A stretch of DNA of 64,000 nucleotides from positions 1,426,001-1,490,000 of the forward strand of contig NZ_PPDK01000001.1 of assembly GCF_003074135.1 (NCBI RefSeq). The letters are read 5' to 3'. The position numbers were made by a program, and so were the translations under genes. Each line of letters opens with the position of its first letter. Position 1 is the first letter of the stretch. Below are positions 31,753 to 43,365 of this stretch, piece after piece. The DNA comes from Euzebya tangerina. GTDB lineage: Bacteria > Actinomycetota > Nitriliruptoria > Euzebyales > Euzebyaceae. Below the pieces are notes generated by a model that was not told the origin of the DNA, searched no databases, and saw only the letters and a list, made by a program, of their open reading frames with translations.

Positions 31753-33789
31753 ATGTTCGGATTCGGACGACTGACGTGCGGCATCGCGCAGACCGGGGAC
31801 CGTCGCCTCGCTCTGCTCCTCCTCGCTGGTCTGATCGCAGCCGGCATGACGACGCCGGCCACGGGTCAGATCGTCCTCCCGCCGACGCCGCTGACGGCGG
31901 ACCAGGCCATCGTGGACCTTCCTGAGTACTTCGAGCGGGTCGTCGCTGTGGACACCGACCGCGATCGCGTGCTGGTCAGCGGCGAGGACGGGATCGTCGC
32001 CGTATCAGGCCAAGGTCCGGAGGAATCCATCGAGGGCATCGGAGCGATCAGGTCGATGCTGGTGACGGACGTCGATCAGGTTCTGGCGCTGGGATGGGCG
32101 GGACAGCTGGTGGTGCTCGACGCGGCCACGCTCGAGCAGGAGAGCACGATCGACCTCCCGGCAGACGTGTCGTTCTCCGACATGGTGACGGCGGGGGATC
32201 GGCTGTTCGTCGCTGGCCGGACCGAGCAGGCCTCGACGCTTTGGGCGGCCGACCTCGAGGCGCTGCTGTCCGGCGATGCGGAGCTCCAGGAGGTTGCCGG
32301 TCCGGAGTTGCTCGGCCCGACCGGGCTCGCCCCCATATTGCTCCCGCTGTCCGAGCCGGATCGGGTCTACATCGTCGACACCTCGTCGGTGACGACCCTG
32401 GACGTGACCGAGGCCGACGTGGAGTTGGTCGGGCGGGCAGAGGGGTCCGGGCTGCAGGGTGACGTCGCCGTGGACCCCGACGAGCAGGTCGTCTACTTCG
32501 GCGGCGGCGCCGTCTTCGACACGGCCAGACTCACGGTCAGCGAGGGACAGCGATTCTCCAGCGGGGTGTCTGCTGAGTCCGGTTTGGAACTGTTCATCGC
32601 ATCCCGCGCTTCCGACCCGGTGGTGCTCAGCAGGCTCGCGGTCGCATCCGGAGAGACTCCCGTTCACCTTCGCGTGCGCTGTCCCGGTTCACGGGTCCTC
32701 GCGCTTGACCGGCTTGCCGGGGATCGGCTGGTGATCACCACGCCCGAGTCGGTCTGCATCACCGATCCGCCGGTCATCTCGGCAGACCTGAGCGATCGAC
32801 GAGCGGATACCACCGAGCGGATCGCGGTCGGCGACCCCACCGACTTCGCCATCGAAGTCAGCCGACTGCGATTCCCCGACCAGGGTCCTCGGCAGCCCGA
32901 GATGGTCGTTCTCGCACGAGGCGATGTCTTCGCCGACGCCATGGCGGGGACATCGCTGACCGCCGATGCCCCGCTGCTGTACGTCGGCGACGACGGCACC
33001 ATCCCGCCGCGGGTGATGGACGAGATCGACCGGGTCCTCCGCAACGACCCACTGGACGCGGAGCGACCGCTGATCGTCCTGCTCGGGGGCCCGGAGGCGA
33101 TCAAGCGTGTGGAGCCCATGCTCTTTGACTTCGGGTACCAAACGCGTCGGCTGCAGGGCCGCGATCGGATCGAAACGGCCGTCGCCATCGCCCAGTTCGT
33201 CAACCGGCCATACCAACACTTCCTCGCGCGGGCCTACGGCACCGATGCCGACGCGACATCTGCATGGGCGGACGCGGTGGCGATCGGAACGCTGACCGCA
33301 CAGGTGCAGCCCGTCCTCCTGACGACGAGCGACACGCTGCATCCGGCCGTGCAGCAGTACCTCTTCACCAATGAACCCGGCATCAGGGCGGTGCGGCCGA
33401 TCGGCGGGGACGTGGCGCTGGCCGGCGCGATTGACGGACAGCTGACCGAGCTCGGCATCACGCAGGTCGGCCCTCGGTTCCGCGGGCCGAACCGTGCGGG
33501 AACGGCGGCGAGCATATTCCAGGAGTTACAACGGGGATCCCAGAGCGGGCGTTCGCCGGTCCTGGCGTTCAACGGCTACGTCGAGGAGGGTTGGGCCTAC
33601 GCCCTGGTGGGTGCCGGGCTGGCGGGCGATCTCCAGGGCGCCCTGCTGCCGGTCGGCGACACCCTGCCGCCCGAGACCGAGGAGGCGATCGGATGCTCGG
33701 CCACGACGGAGCTGTTCCTCCTCGGCGGCGCCGAGCAGATCTCGTCGGATGTGGCGTTTGAACTCGACAGCATCACCGCGGAGTGCTGA
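31753..33789 (+). CDS. Secreted surface protein with cell wall binding repeat 2-like modules
   Basis: 678 residues. A signal peptide (about 18-40, RLALLLLAGLIAAGM) is followed by a beta-propeller-like region of about 300 residues (repeated strands such as VAVDTDRDRVLVSGEDGIVAV) and then three C-terminal repeats resembling cell wall binding repeat 2: VVLARGDVFADAMAGTSLT, SAWADAVAIGTLTAQVQPVLLT and GWAYALVGAGLAGDLQGALL, each with following LLYVGD-, TTSDTL- or LPVGDTL-type segments. Such repeats hold S-layer and surface proteins to secondary wall polymers. Ligand of the propeller unknown. GGGAGAG lies upstream of the ATG. No other surface genes are adjacent. Confidence 0.82.
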   Translation: MFGFGRLTCGIAQTGDRRLALLLLAGLIAAGMTTPATGQIVLPPTPLTADQAIVDLPEYFERVVAVDTDRDRVLVSGEDGIVAVSGQGPEESIEGIGAIRSMLVTDVDQVLALGWAGQLVVLDAATLEQESTIDLPADVSFSDMVTAGDRLFVAGRTEQASTLWAADLEALLSGDAELQEVAGPELLGPTGLAPILLPLSEPDRVYIVDTSSVTTLDVTEADVELVGRAEGSGLQGDVAVDPDEQVVYFGGGAVFDTARLTVSEGQRFSSGVSAESGLELFIASRASDPVVLSRLAVASGETPVHLRVRCPGSRVLALDRLAGDRLVITTPESVCITDPPVISADLSDRRADTTERIAVGDPTDFAIEVSRLRFPDQGPRQPEMVVLARGDVFADAMAGTSLTADAPLLYVGDDGTIPPRVMDEIDRVLRNDPLDAERPLIVLLGGPEAIKRVEPMLFDFGYQTRRLQGRDRIETAVAIAQFVNRPYQHFLARAYGTDADATSAWADAVAIGTLTAQVQPVLLTTSDTLHPAVQQYLFTNEPGIRAVRPIGGDVALAGAIDGQLTELGITQVGPRFRGPNRAGTAASIFQELQRGSQSGRSPVLAFNGYVEEGWAYALVGAGLAGDLQGALLPVGDTLPPETEEAIGCSATTELFLLGGAEQISSDVAFELDSITAEC

Positions 33790-33847
33790 GCCTCCGCGTC
33801 CACCGTGGAGGCCCCGTCGTGATCGCCGCTGGGTACCGTGAGCGTCC

Positions 33848-34852
33848 ATGAGCAGCCTTGTTCGTCGCCGACGCACCGACCGAGAGACCGAGGAAACTGC
33901 GCTCTCACCCCTCGCCACGAAGTCGATCGAGTCCGCCGGCCGCGCACTGCGTGAACCCGATGACCCGTACCGCACCTGCTTCGAGCGGGATCGGGATCGG
34001 ATCGTCCACTCCAAGGCCTTCCGACGCCTCAAGCACAAGACCCAGGTTTTCATCAACCCGACCGGCGACCACACCGTCACCCGCTTGACCCACACCCTGC
34101 AGGTGGCCCAGGTGGCCCGCTCGATCGCCGCCGCCCTCAGCCTGAACGAGCCACTGGCCGAGGCCATTGCGCTTGGCCACGACGTCGGTCACACCCCGTT
34201 CGGCCACATCGGCGAGGAGGCGTTGGCCACCTTCTTCGAGGACGGCTGGGTCCACTCCGCCCAGTCCGTCCGGATCTTCGACGTCCTCGAGCCGCTCAAC
34301 CTGTGTGAGGAGACGCGAGACGGGATCCTCCGCCATCCCTGGAAGGTCGACCCGGGCCCGCGGACGCCCGAGGCACAGACGGTCCGCTTCGCCGACCGGA
34401 TCGCGTATCTGACCCACGACGTGCTCGACGCCGTCCGGGCGGACCTGCTGAAGCCTGCGGACCTGCCGGCAGTGGTGACCGACACCCTCGGCCAGCCGGG
34501 GAACGACTGGATCGGTCACTTCATCGAGGCCGTCATCGATTACTCCGTCACCGCCGGGGAGGTGGGTATGGACCCCGCGCTACTCCCGGTCATGCACGAA
34601 CTGCGGGCGTTCATGTTCAAGCGCGTCTATCTCGGGCCAGAGCAGCACAGCCAGACGCAGGCCGCCAAGCGGGTCGTCCTGGAACTGGTCACCTACTTGC
34701 TCGAGCACCCCGAGGAGATCACCGACAGCTACGCCGACCCGGAGGCCGACACCTTGACCCGGGTCGCTGATTTCGTGGCCGGCATGACCGATCGGTACGC
34801 ACTGATGCTGCACGACCGCTGGTTTCGGCCGAGGCTCTTCAGCCACCCCTAG
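33848..34852 (+). CDS. dgt: Deoxyguanosinetriphosphate triphosphohydrolase-like protein (HD domain)
   Basis: A 334-residue HD-domain dNTP triphosphohydrolase that cuts dNTPs to deoxynucleoside and tripolyphosphate, controlling dNTP pools. Metal ligands appear in order: His in RLTHTLQVAQVAR, HD in IALGHDVGHTPFGHIGEEAL, and Asp in FADRIAYLTHDVLD. The N-terminal ERDRDRIVHSKAFRRLKHKT segment is the family signature. TACCGT (33834-33839) lies 8 nt before the ATG; no ribosome binding site. The 3' end overlaps the convergent monooxygenase gene by 14 bp. In many actinobacteria dgt lies near dnaG, which is not seen here. Confidence 0.93.
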   Translation: MSSLVRRRRTDRETEETALSPLATKSIESAGRALREPDDPYRTCFERDRDRIVHSKAFRRLKHKTQVFINPTGDHTVTRLTHTLQVAQVARSIAAALSLNEPLAEAIALGHDVGHTPFGHIGEEALATFFEDGWVHSAQSVRIFDVLEPLNLCEETRDGILRHPWKVDPGPRTPEAQTVRFADRIAYLTHDVLDAVRADLLKPADLPAVVTDTLGQPGNDWIGHFIEAVIDYSVTAGEVGMDPALLPVMHELRAFMFKRVYLGPEQHSQTQAAKRVVLELVTYLLEHPEEITDSYADPEADTLTRVADFVAGMTDRYALMLHDRWFRPRLFSHP

Positions 34853-36500
34853 CGAGCTCGGGATCCCTCCGCAGTCGCTGGGCGGGTTTATCGCTCTCCG
34901 CCACGAACGAGGTGAGGGATCGTCGCAGGCCATCGAGATCGCCTGCCGAGCCCGCATGCAACAGGTGCCCGTCGGGTCGGACGACGAGCAGGGCCGGGTC
35001 GGCGCCGACATCTGCCGCCACGCGACCGAGGCCCCCGAGGGCCAGGGTTGTGGTGGGAACGGCAAGGTCGTCCAGGACCGCACCGATCGGTCCGGCGGAT
35101 GCGGCACCGGGCTCCTGGTCTCCGAGGACCAGCGCAACAAGCCCGGCCGGGCGGATCCGATCATGGGTCGAACCGCCACCCGCCACGGCATGGGGAAGTC
35201 GGTCGCCGGCCGCCAGTGGGGTGTCGGTCGCGCCGGTGGTCGTCCAGGCGTTGCGGTAGGTCTGGCCGATCTGGGAGAGCGCGTCGAACGCGGCGCGACG
35301 CCCGCGGTCCGTCAGATTCGCGAGCACCGTCACCAACGGCAGCACGACGATCCGGAGCGCACTCAAGAACGGGTTGGTGCTGGCTTGCAGGGTGAATGTG
35401 CTGTCAGAGATGGCGAGCACGGACTCGGCCACCGGACGGCGCTCGGCCTGGTAGGTGTCCAGGAGTCCGTCGCTGGCCTGCCCATTGACGACGGCAGCGA
35501 GCTTCCAGCCCAGGTTCGTCGCGTCCCCGATCCCGGTGTTCATGCCGAGCCCTCCGGCGGGGGAGTGGATGTGGGCGGCGTCGCCCGCCAGAAAGACGTC
35601 CCCGACGCGGTAGGCGTCCACCAATCGGTGGTGGGAGCGGTACACCGCAGCAGCCTCGACCGCCCTCAGCTCATGGCGGACGTGGAGTCCGGCCAGGATT
35701 CGGCGCATGTCGTCGGGCTCGAGGCCGGACACACCCGTGGGACCGGCGTCCGTGCCGTACCGGCGTTCGAGTGCCGGGGTGAAGTTGGCGACCACGCGCC
35801 ACCGGCCGTCCTGACCCTCAGCCGCAGGAAGGGGCAGGAAGGCATGGGTCTGGCGGTGGCTGAGCATCATGTGCGCACGGTCGTGAGGGAGGTCGATGTC
35901 CATGACCAGGTCCGCTGAGACGAAGCTGCTCTTGTACGTCCCGCCCTCGAGTGCGAGATCGATGCGGTCTCGGACGGTGCTGGAGGCGCCGTCGGCCCCG
36001 ACGACGTAGCGGGCCCTGATCGTGTGGTCGTGGGCATCATCCTCGCGGCGAACCTGTGCGGTCACACCGCCGTCCGCATCGGTGACCAGATCGGTGAGTC
36101 GGGTGTTCCAGCGTGGGCGCAGACCGAGCTCGGCCAGACGGTCGAGGAGCAGCCGTTGGGTCCGGTGCTGCTCCAGCATCAGTCCGAACGGGTAGGCGGT
36201 CCGACCGGAGCCCTCGTAGAGCACCTTGCCGATCTGCTTGCCGTACGGTCGGAGGTCGATCCGCTCGATCGTGATGCCGTCGGCGATCGCTCGGGCGGCG
36301 ACGCCGAGCGTGGCCCACTGCTCCAGCGTTCGCGGATGGACCCAGACGGCACGGGACTGCTGGATGGGGCCGTCGGCCAGGTCGATCAGGACGACGTCCG
36401 CACCCGCCTCGGCAAGGGGGATGGCCGTGGACAGGCCCACCGGGCCCGCCCCGACGACCAGGACTTCGGTGGCCTCAACAGAGTTGCTGCTGTCGGTCAT
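34839..36500 (-). CDS. FAD-dependent aromatic-type monooxygenase (PheA/TetX-like)
   Basis: A 553-residue group A flavoprotein monooxygenase. FAD-binding motifs: EVLVVGAGPVGLSTAIPLAE (GXGXXG), the DG motif RYVVGADGASSTVRDRI, and GDVFLAGDAAHIHSPAGGLG (GD). A C-terminal thioredoxin-like domain, typical of phenol hydroxylases and polyketide hydroxylases, ends with ALLVVRPDGHLLHAGSAGDL. Likely hydroxylates an aromatic or drug-like compound using NAD(P)H and oxygen. The start at 36500 (MTDSSN) is 7 nt after AAGGAG; the ATG at 36506 is only 1 nt away. Transcribed from a promoter containing a perfect TetR-type palindrome, downstream of tetR-like and marR-like genes. Confidence 0.92.
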   Translation of the reverse strand: MTDSSNSVEATEVLVVGAGPVGLSTAIPLAEAGADVVLIDLADGPIQQSRAVWVHPRTLEQWATLGVAARAIADGITIERIDLRPYGKQIGKVLYEGSGRTAYPFGLMLEQHRTQRLLLDRLAELGLRPRWNTRLTDLVTDADGGVTAQVRREDDAHDHTIRARYVVGADGASSTVRDRIDLALEGGTYKSSFVSADLVMDIDLPHDRAHMMLSHRQTHAFLPLPAAEGQDGRWRVVANFTPALERRYGTDAGPTGVSGLEPDDMRRILAGLHVRHELRAVEAAAVYRSHHRLVDAYRVGDVFLAGDAAHIHSPAGGLGMNTGIGDATNLGWKLAAVVNGQASDGLLDTYQAERRPVAESVLAISDSTFTLQASTNPFLSALRIVVLPLVTVLANLTDRGRRAAFDALSQIGQTYRNAWTTTGATDTPLAAGDRLPHAVAGGGSTHDRIRPAGLVALVLGDQEPGAASAGPIGAVLDDLAVPTTTLALGGLGRVAADVGADPALLVVRPDGHLLHAGSAGDLDGLRRSLTSFVAESDKPAQRLRRDPELARGG

Positions 36501-36531
36501 GTCCATGCTCCTTCTCGGCGAATGTATCTAT

Positions 36532-36560
36532 ACGATACTGTTCAGTATCGAATTTATCAA
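36532..36560 (-). promoter_or_regulatory. Monooxygenase promoter with embedded TetR-type operator
   Basis: On the minus strand TTGATA (36555-36560), 17 bp and TATCGT (36532-36537) form a near-ideal promoter. A perfect 18-bp palindrome, CGATACTGTTCAGTATCG (36533-36550), fills the spacer and overlaps the -10 box, so bound repressor would block polymerase. It lies between the TetR-family gene and the monooxygenase gene, so local control is the simplest reading. Confidence 0.8.
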
Positions 36561-36590
36561 CGAGCGGCGAGTAGCACCCTCGGGGCGTGC

Positions 36591-37169
36591 TCAGCGGAGG
36601 CCGTCGAGGAGCTGGTCCACGAGAGCCGCAGGATCGAGTTCGTCCGTCGCTCCGGAGAGGATGACGAACATCACCGGGCCGACCAGACCAGCGACCGCCA
36701 GATTCGGGTTGACGTCGGCCCGGACATCGCCATCGGTGATCGCGCGTGCGATCCGTTCAGCGATCATCTGCTGCCGTGGTCGCAGCACCGAGTTGAGGTA
36801 GGCCGTCCCGAGCGGGGTGCCGGCGCCGAGTTCTCCCGCCAGGTGCGGCAGGGCTGCGCCGATCGATGAGTCGCGGAGCATCGCACCCGCTGCGGTGACC
36901 ATGGCGATCAGATCATCCCGCAGGTCGGCCATCCCAAGCGTCGGCAGCTCGGCGTACACCGCCTCGACAGCGGCCAGCACGAGGTCGTCCTTGCTCGCGT
37001 GCCGTCGGTACACCGTGGCTCGCGCGACCCCGGCTCGTTCCGCCACCGCATCGATGGTCAGCCCGGAGGGGCCGACCTCGGCGAGCACATCACGTGTGGC
37101 CTGCAGGATCGCGGCGTCGGCCGAGGTGTCGCGCGGACGGCCGGGCGGACGATGCGAGGTCTGGCTCAC
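36591..37169 (-). CDS. TetR family transcriptional regulator
   Basis: A 192-residue TetR protein. The N-terminal helix-turn-helix is ILQATRDVLAEVGPSGLTID followed by VAERAGVARATVYRRHASKD; the C-terminal part is an all-helical ligand-binding and dimer domain, with a TetR_C-type HLAGELGAGTPLG region. The GTG start overlaps the stop of the marR-like gene (GTGA). It most likely represses the monooxygenase gene through the 18-bp palindrome downstream, with the substrate as inducer. Confidence 0.92.
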   Translation of the reverse strand: MSQTSHRPPGRPRDTSADAAILQATRDVLAEVGPSGLTIDAVAERAGVARATVYRRHASKDDLVLAAVEAVYAELPTLGMADLRDDLIAMVTAAGAMLRDSSIGAALPHLAGELGAGTPLGTAYLNSVLRPRQQMIAERIARAITDGDVRADVNPNLAVAGLVGPVMFVILSGATDELDPAALVDQLLDGLR

Positions 37170-37663
37170 GCGGCGCCGGGTTGGTCGCCGGCTCCGTCGT
37201 CAGCTGATGCCCTCCGGGTCGTGTGGGTCTCCAGCCGCCTCGTCAGCTGGTGCAGCTCCTCGCGAAGCACGGCCAGCTCCCTGCCGGCCAGGCCCGTCGC
37301 GGCCTCGACCTCACGCTGAACCGCGCCGGCGCGGTCATACAGCGCGTCACCCTCGGCGGTGGTCGACACCTCCACGACCCGCTCGTCGGAGGTCAGACGA
37401 CGGCGGGTCACCAGGCCCTTGCTCTCCAATCGCCTGACCAGCGGCGACACCGTGGCGGAGTCCAGGCCAAGCCGTTGGCAGACCGCGCCGAGCGGGATCG
37501 GTCCGTCCTCCCACAGCACCAGCAGCACCAGGTACTGCGTGTAGGTCAGGCCAAGTGCTGCCAGGCCGGGCCGGTATGCGGCGGACATCGCTCGTGATGC
37601 GGCGTACAGCGCGAAGCACAGCTGCTCGTCGACGACGAAGGCCGTCGGGGGAACCGTGGTCAT
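37166..37663 (-). CDS. MarR family regulator, OhrR-like
   Basis: A 165-residue winged-helix regulator. The N-terminal segment DEQLCFALYAASRAM places a lone Cys where OhrR proteins carry the peroxide-sensing Cys, followed by the Tyr-containing YTQYLVLLVLWEDGP; recognition helix region is LDSATVSPLVRRLESKGLV and the wing TSDERVVEVSTT. This suggests an organic-hydroperoxide sensor, although no ohr peroxidase gene is adjacent. The ATG at 37663 is chosen over the upstream GTG at 37669 because TAGGCT (minus strand, 37670-37675) lies 6 nt before it, a leaderless pattern. First gene of the marR-tetR-monooxygenase operon. Confidence 0.9.
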   Translation of the reverse strand: MTTVPPTAFVVDEQLCFALYAASRAMSAAYRPGLAALGLTYTQYLVLLVLWEDGPIPLGAVCQRLGLDSATVSPLVRRLESKGLVTRRRLTSDERVVEVSTTAEGDALYDRAGAVQREVEAATGLAGRELAVLREELHQLTRRLETHTTRRASADDGAGDQPGAA

Positions 37664-37794
37664 CCACACAGCCTACGGGCTCGTGGACGGGGGCTCGTAC
37701 CGGGCAGCGAGATGTGCTCATCCGGGAACGTGGGCGGTCGAACCCACAACCGCGTCGTGCAACGGCATCGCGGACCTGCTAATCCTCATGGAGC

Positions 37795-40605
37795 ATGTCC
37801 AAGAGCCTCGTCATCGTCGAATCCCCGGCGAAAGCCACCAAGATCGGCAAGATCCTGGGGAACGACTACGTCGTGGAGTCAAGCGTCGGCCACATCCGCG
37901 ACCTGCCCGCCAACGCCGCCGAGGTCCCGGCCGAGCACAAGGGCAAGCCGTGGGCCTCGATGGGTGTGGACACCGAACACGACTTCGAGCCGGTCTACGT
38001 CGTCAACGCCGGCAAGAAGAAGACGGTCGCCAACCTGCGCAAGCTGCTGAAGGACGCCGACGAGCTCGTCCTCGCGACGGACAAGGACCGGGAGGGCGAG
38101 GCCATCGCCTGGCACCTGCTGCAGGTCCTCAACCCGAAGGTCCCGGTCAAGCGGATGGTCTTCGGGGAGATCACCGACAAGGCCATCCAGGAGGCGATCG
38201 ACAACACCATCGAGCTGGACGAGCGGCTGGTTGACGCCCAGGAGGCCCGCCGGATCCTGGACCGGCTGTACGGCTACGAGCTCTCCCCGGTGCTCTGGAA
38301 GAAGGTCAACCCTGGCCTGTCCGCCGGGCGGGTTCAGTCCGTGGCAACGCGCATCATCGTCGAGCGCGAGCGGGAGCGCATGGCCTTCGTCTCCGCGAAC
38401 TACTGGGACCTCGACGCGCAGCTCTCCAAGGAGGGAACGCCGGCCTTCGAGTCCAAGATGTCGGCGCTCGAGGACCGCCGGCTGGCCAGCGGGAAGGACT
38501 TCGACCAGCGCGGCCAGCTGACTCGGGACGACGTCGAGCGGCTGGACCAGCCACGCGCCGAGGCCATCCAGTCCGGGCTGGCTGACGCCGACTTCACCGT
38601 CACGTCCGTCGAGACCAAGCCGTACCGGCGCAAGCCCCCGGCACCGTTCTCGACCTCGACGCTGCAGCAGGACGCCGGCCGCAAGCTGCGGTTCTCCACC
38701 CAGCGCACCATGCAGGTCGCACAGCGGCTGTACGAGAACGGCTACATCACCTACATGCGGACGGACTCGACGATGCTGTCCGACACCGCCATCGATGCGG
38801 CGCGGACCCAGATCTCGGAGATCTACGGGGCGGACTACCTCCCGGACAAGCCCCGGATCTACGCCAAGCAGTCCAAGAACGCGCAGGAAGCCCACGAGGC
38901 CGTCCGGCCGGCCGGTGAGACCTTCCGGACGCCGGACTCGTTGCGGAACGAGCTCGGCTCGGAGGAGCGCCGGCTCTACGAGCTCATCTGGATGCGGACC
39001 GTCGCCAGCCAGATGGAGGACGCCCGCGGCCAGAGCGTCTCGGTTCGCTTCGAAGCCGAGGTCGGGGAGGCCGGCGGGGCTGAGGCCGGCAAGGCAACGA
39101 CGTGGAACGCCTCCGGTCGCACGATAACCTTCCCGGGCTTCTTCCGCGCCTACGTCGAGGGCTCGGACGACCCCGATGAGGCGCTGGCCAACCGCGAGTC
39201 CTTCCTGCCCGAGATGGCCGAGGGGGATGTGCTGAAGGCCGAGGAGTTGAACGCCGTCGGGCACGACACGACGCCGCCGGCCCGGTACAACGAGCCCAAG
39301 CTGGTCCAGAAGCTCGAGGAGCTCGGCGTCGGCCGTCCCTCGACCTACGCCTCGATCATCTCCACCATCATCGGCCGGGGCTACGTGTGGAAGAAGTCCG
39401 GCGCGCTGGTGCCCTCCTTCACCGCCTTCGCCGTGGTCGGGCTGCTCGAGAAGCACTTCGCCCACCTCGTCGACTACGAGTTCACCGCCAAGATGGAGGA
39501 CGACCTCGACGAGATCGCGGCCGGCACCTTCGACCGGGTGCCCTGGCTGTCGAAGTTCTACTTCGGGGTGAGCGAGGGCGGCTCGGGGGACCCAGAATCC
39601 TCGGGCTCGGACCCTGGTCCCGACGGGCCGGACGATGGCCTCGACGCCGGCGTCGTCGTCAACCCGATGGGTCTGCGCACGATGGTGACCGACCGGTTGG
39701 ACGAGATCGACGCCGCGGCGATCAACTCGATCCCGCTCGGCAAGGACTCCTCCGGCGAGACGATGGTGGCCCGGGTCGGCCGGTACGGGCCGTACCTGCA
39801 GCGCGGCGAGGACACTGCTTCGCTGCCGGACGACATCGCCCCGGACGAGCTGACCCTGCAGCGGGCGGAGGAGCTGCTGGAGGCACCGAACGACGACCGA
39901 CTGCTCGGGACCGACCCGGAGACGGGCAAGCCCGTGATCGCCCGCAACGGACGGTTCGGCCCCTACGTCCAGCTGGGCGACCCGGCGGAGGGCAAGCCGG
40001 AGAAGACCGGCTCGCTGCTCTCGACCATGTCGCTGGACACCATCGAGTTGTCCGACGCGCTGCGCGTGCTCTCACTGCCACGGGATGTCGGACCGCACCC
40101 GGAGGACGGCGAGCCGATCCTCATCCAGAACGGCCGTTACGGGCCGTACCTGAAGTGGGGCAAGGAGACCCGGTCGCTCGGCGGGGAGTCCGAGCTCTTC
40201 ACCACCGACCTGGATGGGGCGCTCAAGCTGCTCGCGCAGGACAAGAAGAGCGCTCGGCAGCGCTCGAACCCGGTGCTCAGGGAGCTGGGCGTCGACCCGA
40301 TCAGCGAGGGCCAGATGTCGGTCCGCAACGGGCGGTTCGGGGCTTACGTGACCGATGGAGAGGTCAACGCCAGCCTCCGCAAGGGCGACACGCCGGAGAA
40401 CATCTCCGACGAGCGCGCCTCGGAGCTCCTGCAGCTGCGGCGGGAGCGGATGGCCGCCAAGGGCACCACGCCCAAGAAGAAGGCCGCCAAGAAGAAGTCG
40501 ACCCGCAAGAAGACGACGAAGAAGAAGACGACGAAGAAGAAGACGGCGAAGAAGAAGACGGCGAAGAAGAAGACGGCGAAGAAGGCCAGCAAGAAGACCT
40601 CCTAG
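37795..40605 (+). CDS. topA: DNA topoisomerase I (type IA)
   Basis: A 936-residue type IA topoisomerase that relaxes negative supercoils. TOPRIM domain at the start (SLVIVESPAKATKIGKIL, ATDKDREGEAIAWHL), catalytic Tyr320 in GYITYMRTDSTM, and GRPSTYASIISTI of the core. After about residue 600 come several topoisomerase C-terminal repeats (RVGRYGPYLQRGEDTA, RNGRFGPYVQLG, QNGRYGPYLKWG, RNGRFGAYVTDG), then a 45-residue Lys/Ala/Thr tail (repeats of KKTAKK) seen in other actinobacterial TopA proteins and thought to bind DNA or RNA polymerase. No ribosome binding site at the ATG; TAATCC at 37780-37785 is a weak -10-like match. Confidence 0.97.
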   Translation: MSKSLVIVESPAKATKIGKILGNDYVVESSVGHIRDLPANAAEVPAEHKGKPWASMGVDTEHDFEPVYVVNAGKKKTVANLRKLLKDADELVLATDKDREGEAIAWHLLQVLNPKVPVKRMVFGEITDKAIQEAIDNTIELDERLVDAQEARRILDRLYGYELSPVLWKKVNPGLSAGRVQSVATRIIVERERERMAFVSANYWDLDAQLSKEGTPAFESKMSALEDRRLASGKDFDQRGQLTRDDVERLDQPRAEAIQSGLADADFTVTSVETKPYRRKPPAPFSTSTLQQDAGRKLRFSTQRTMQVAQRLYENGYITYMRTDSTMLSDTAIDAARTQISEIYGADYLPDKPRIYAKQSKNAQEAHEAVRPAGETFRTPDSLRNELGSEERRLYELIWMRTVASQMEDARGQSVSVRFEAEVGEAGGAEAGKATTWNASGRTITFPGFFRAYVEGSDDPDEALANRESFLPEMAEGDVLKAEELNAVGHDTTPPARYNEPKLVQKLEELGVGRPSTYASIISTIIGRGYVWKKSGALVPSFTAFAVVGLLEKHFAHLVDYEFTAKMEDDLDEIAAGTFDRVPWLSKFYFGVSEGGSGDPESSGSDPGPDGPDDGLDAGVVVNPMGLRTMVTDRLDEIDAAAINSIPLGKDSSGETMVARVGRYGPYLQRGEDTASLPDDIAPDELTLQRAEELLEAPNDDRLLGTDPETGKPVIARNGRFGPYVQLGDPAEGKPEKTGSLLSTMSLDTIELSDALRVLSLPRDVGPHPEDGEPILIQNGRYGPYLKWGKETRSLGGESELFTTDLDGALKLLAQDKKSARQRSNPVLRELGVDPISEGQMSVRNGRFGAYVTDGEVNASLRKGDTPENISDERASELLQLRRERMAAKGTTPKKKAAKKKSTRKKTTKKKTTKKKTAKKKTAKKKTAKKASKKTS

Positions 40606-40618
40606 CGGCGCACGACGG

Positions 40619-42678
<2,060 letters not shown>

Positions 42679-42682
<4 letters not shown>

Positions 42683-43365
42683 GTGTGGCTCCGTGTCAGC
42701 GGGGGGTGCAGCGCGGTTGCGCCACCAGCACGGTAGACGGCCGTCGGACGCCCCGACCCGTTGGCGTTGGCCGGCCGGTGATCACCCGTGGGCACAACGA
42801 AGTCCTCGGTGGCCTGCAGGACCTTCCGTCGGAAGTTGGACGGGTGGACCTCGCGGCCCCAGACCGCCTCGTACACCCGCCGAAGGTCGGGGATCGTGAA
42901 GGTCTCCGGCAGCAGCGCCGTGGCCAGGGTCGTGTACTCGAGCTTCGACCGCGCCCGCTCCACGGCGTCCTCGACGATGCGGGCGTGGTCGAACGCCCAG
43001 GGCTCGTCCGGCACGCTGGTCACCGGCAGCCACTCACCCTCGGTCGGCTCGCCGGGGTCGACGGCAAGGCCGAGGTAGACCACCGAGACCGTCCGCATCC
43101 GGGGGTCGCGGTCGGGCTCGGAGTAGGTGGCCAGCTGCTCCAGGTGCAGGTCGTCGGGGTTCAGGCCGGTCTTGTCCAGCACGGCACGGGCAGCCGCCGC
43201 TCCAGCGACCTCGTCAGGCCCCAGAAAGGTGCCGGGGAGGGCGCGGGAGCCGACGAAGGGCGGACGGTCCCGCCGGATGGTGAGGAGGTGGAGTCGGCCG
43301 CCGCGCAGGATCAGCGCCGCCGCGTCCGCGGTGACGGCGAAGGCTGGGTGGTCGGGCGCGCTCAT
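42679..43365 (-). CDS. NrtR-like NUDIX-fold transcriptional regulator
   Basis: 228 residues: a NUDIX-fold N-terminal domain (residues 8-140) joined to a C-terminal winged helix (TIPDLRRVYEAVWGREVHPSNFRRKVLQA). The NUDIX box is degenerate (ALPGTFLGPDEVAGAAAARAV lacks the EExxE catalytic cluster), as expected of NrtR, which senses ADP-ribose rather than hydrolysing it and represses NAD genes. Its place between nadE and nicotinamidase genes, with ATGA-type overlaps on both sides, strongly supports control of this cluster. Some related proteins keep hydrolase activity, so a dual role is not excluded. Confidence 0.88.

Noticed and set aside
37729-37748. tRNA T-arm-like sequence GGTCGAACCCAC upstream of topA
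   Set aside because: The loop is 8 nt, no acceptor or anticodon stem fits on either strand; it is only a small hairpin.
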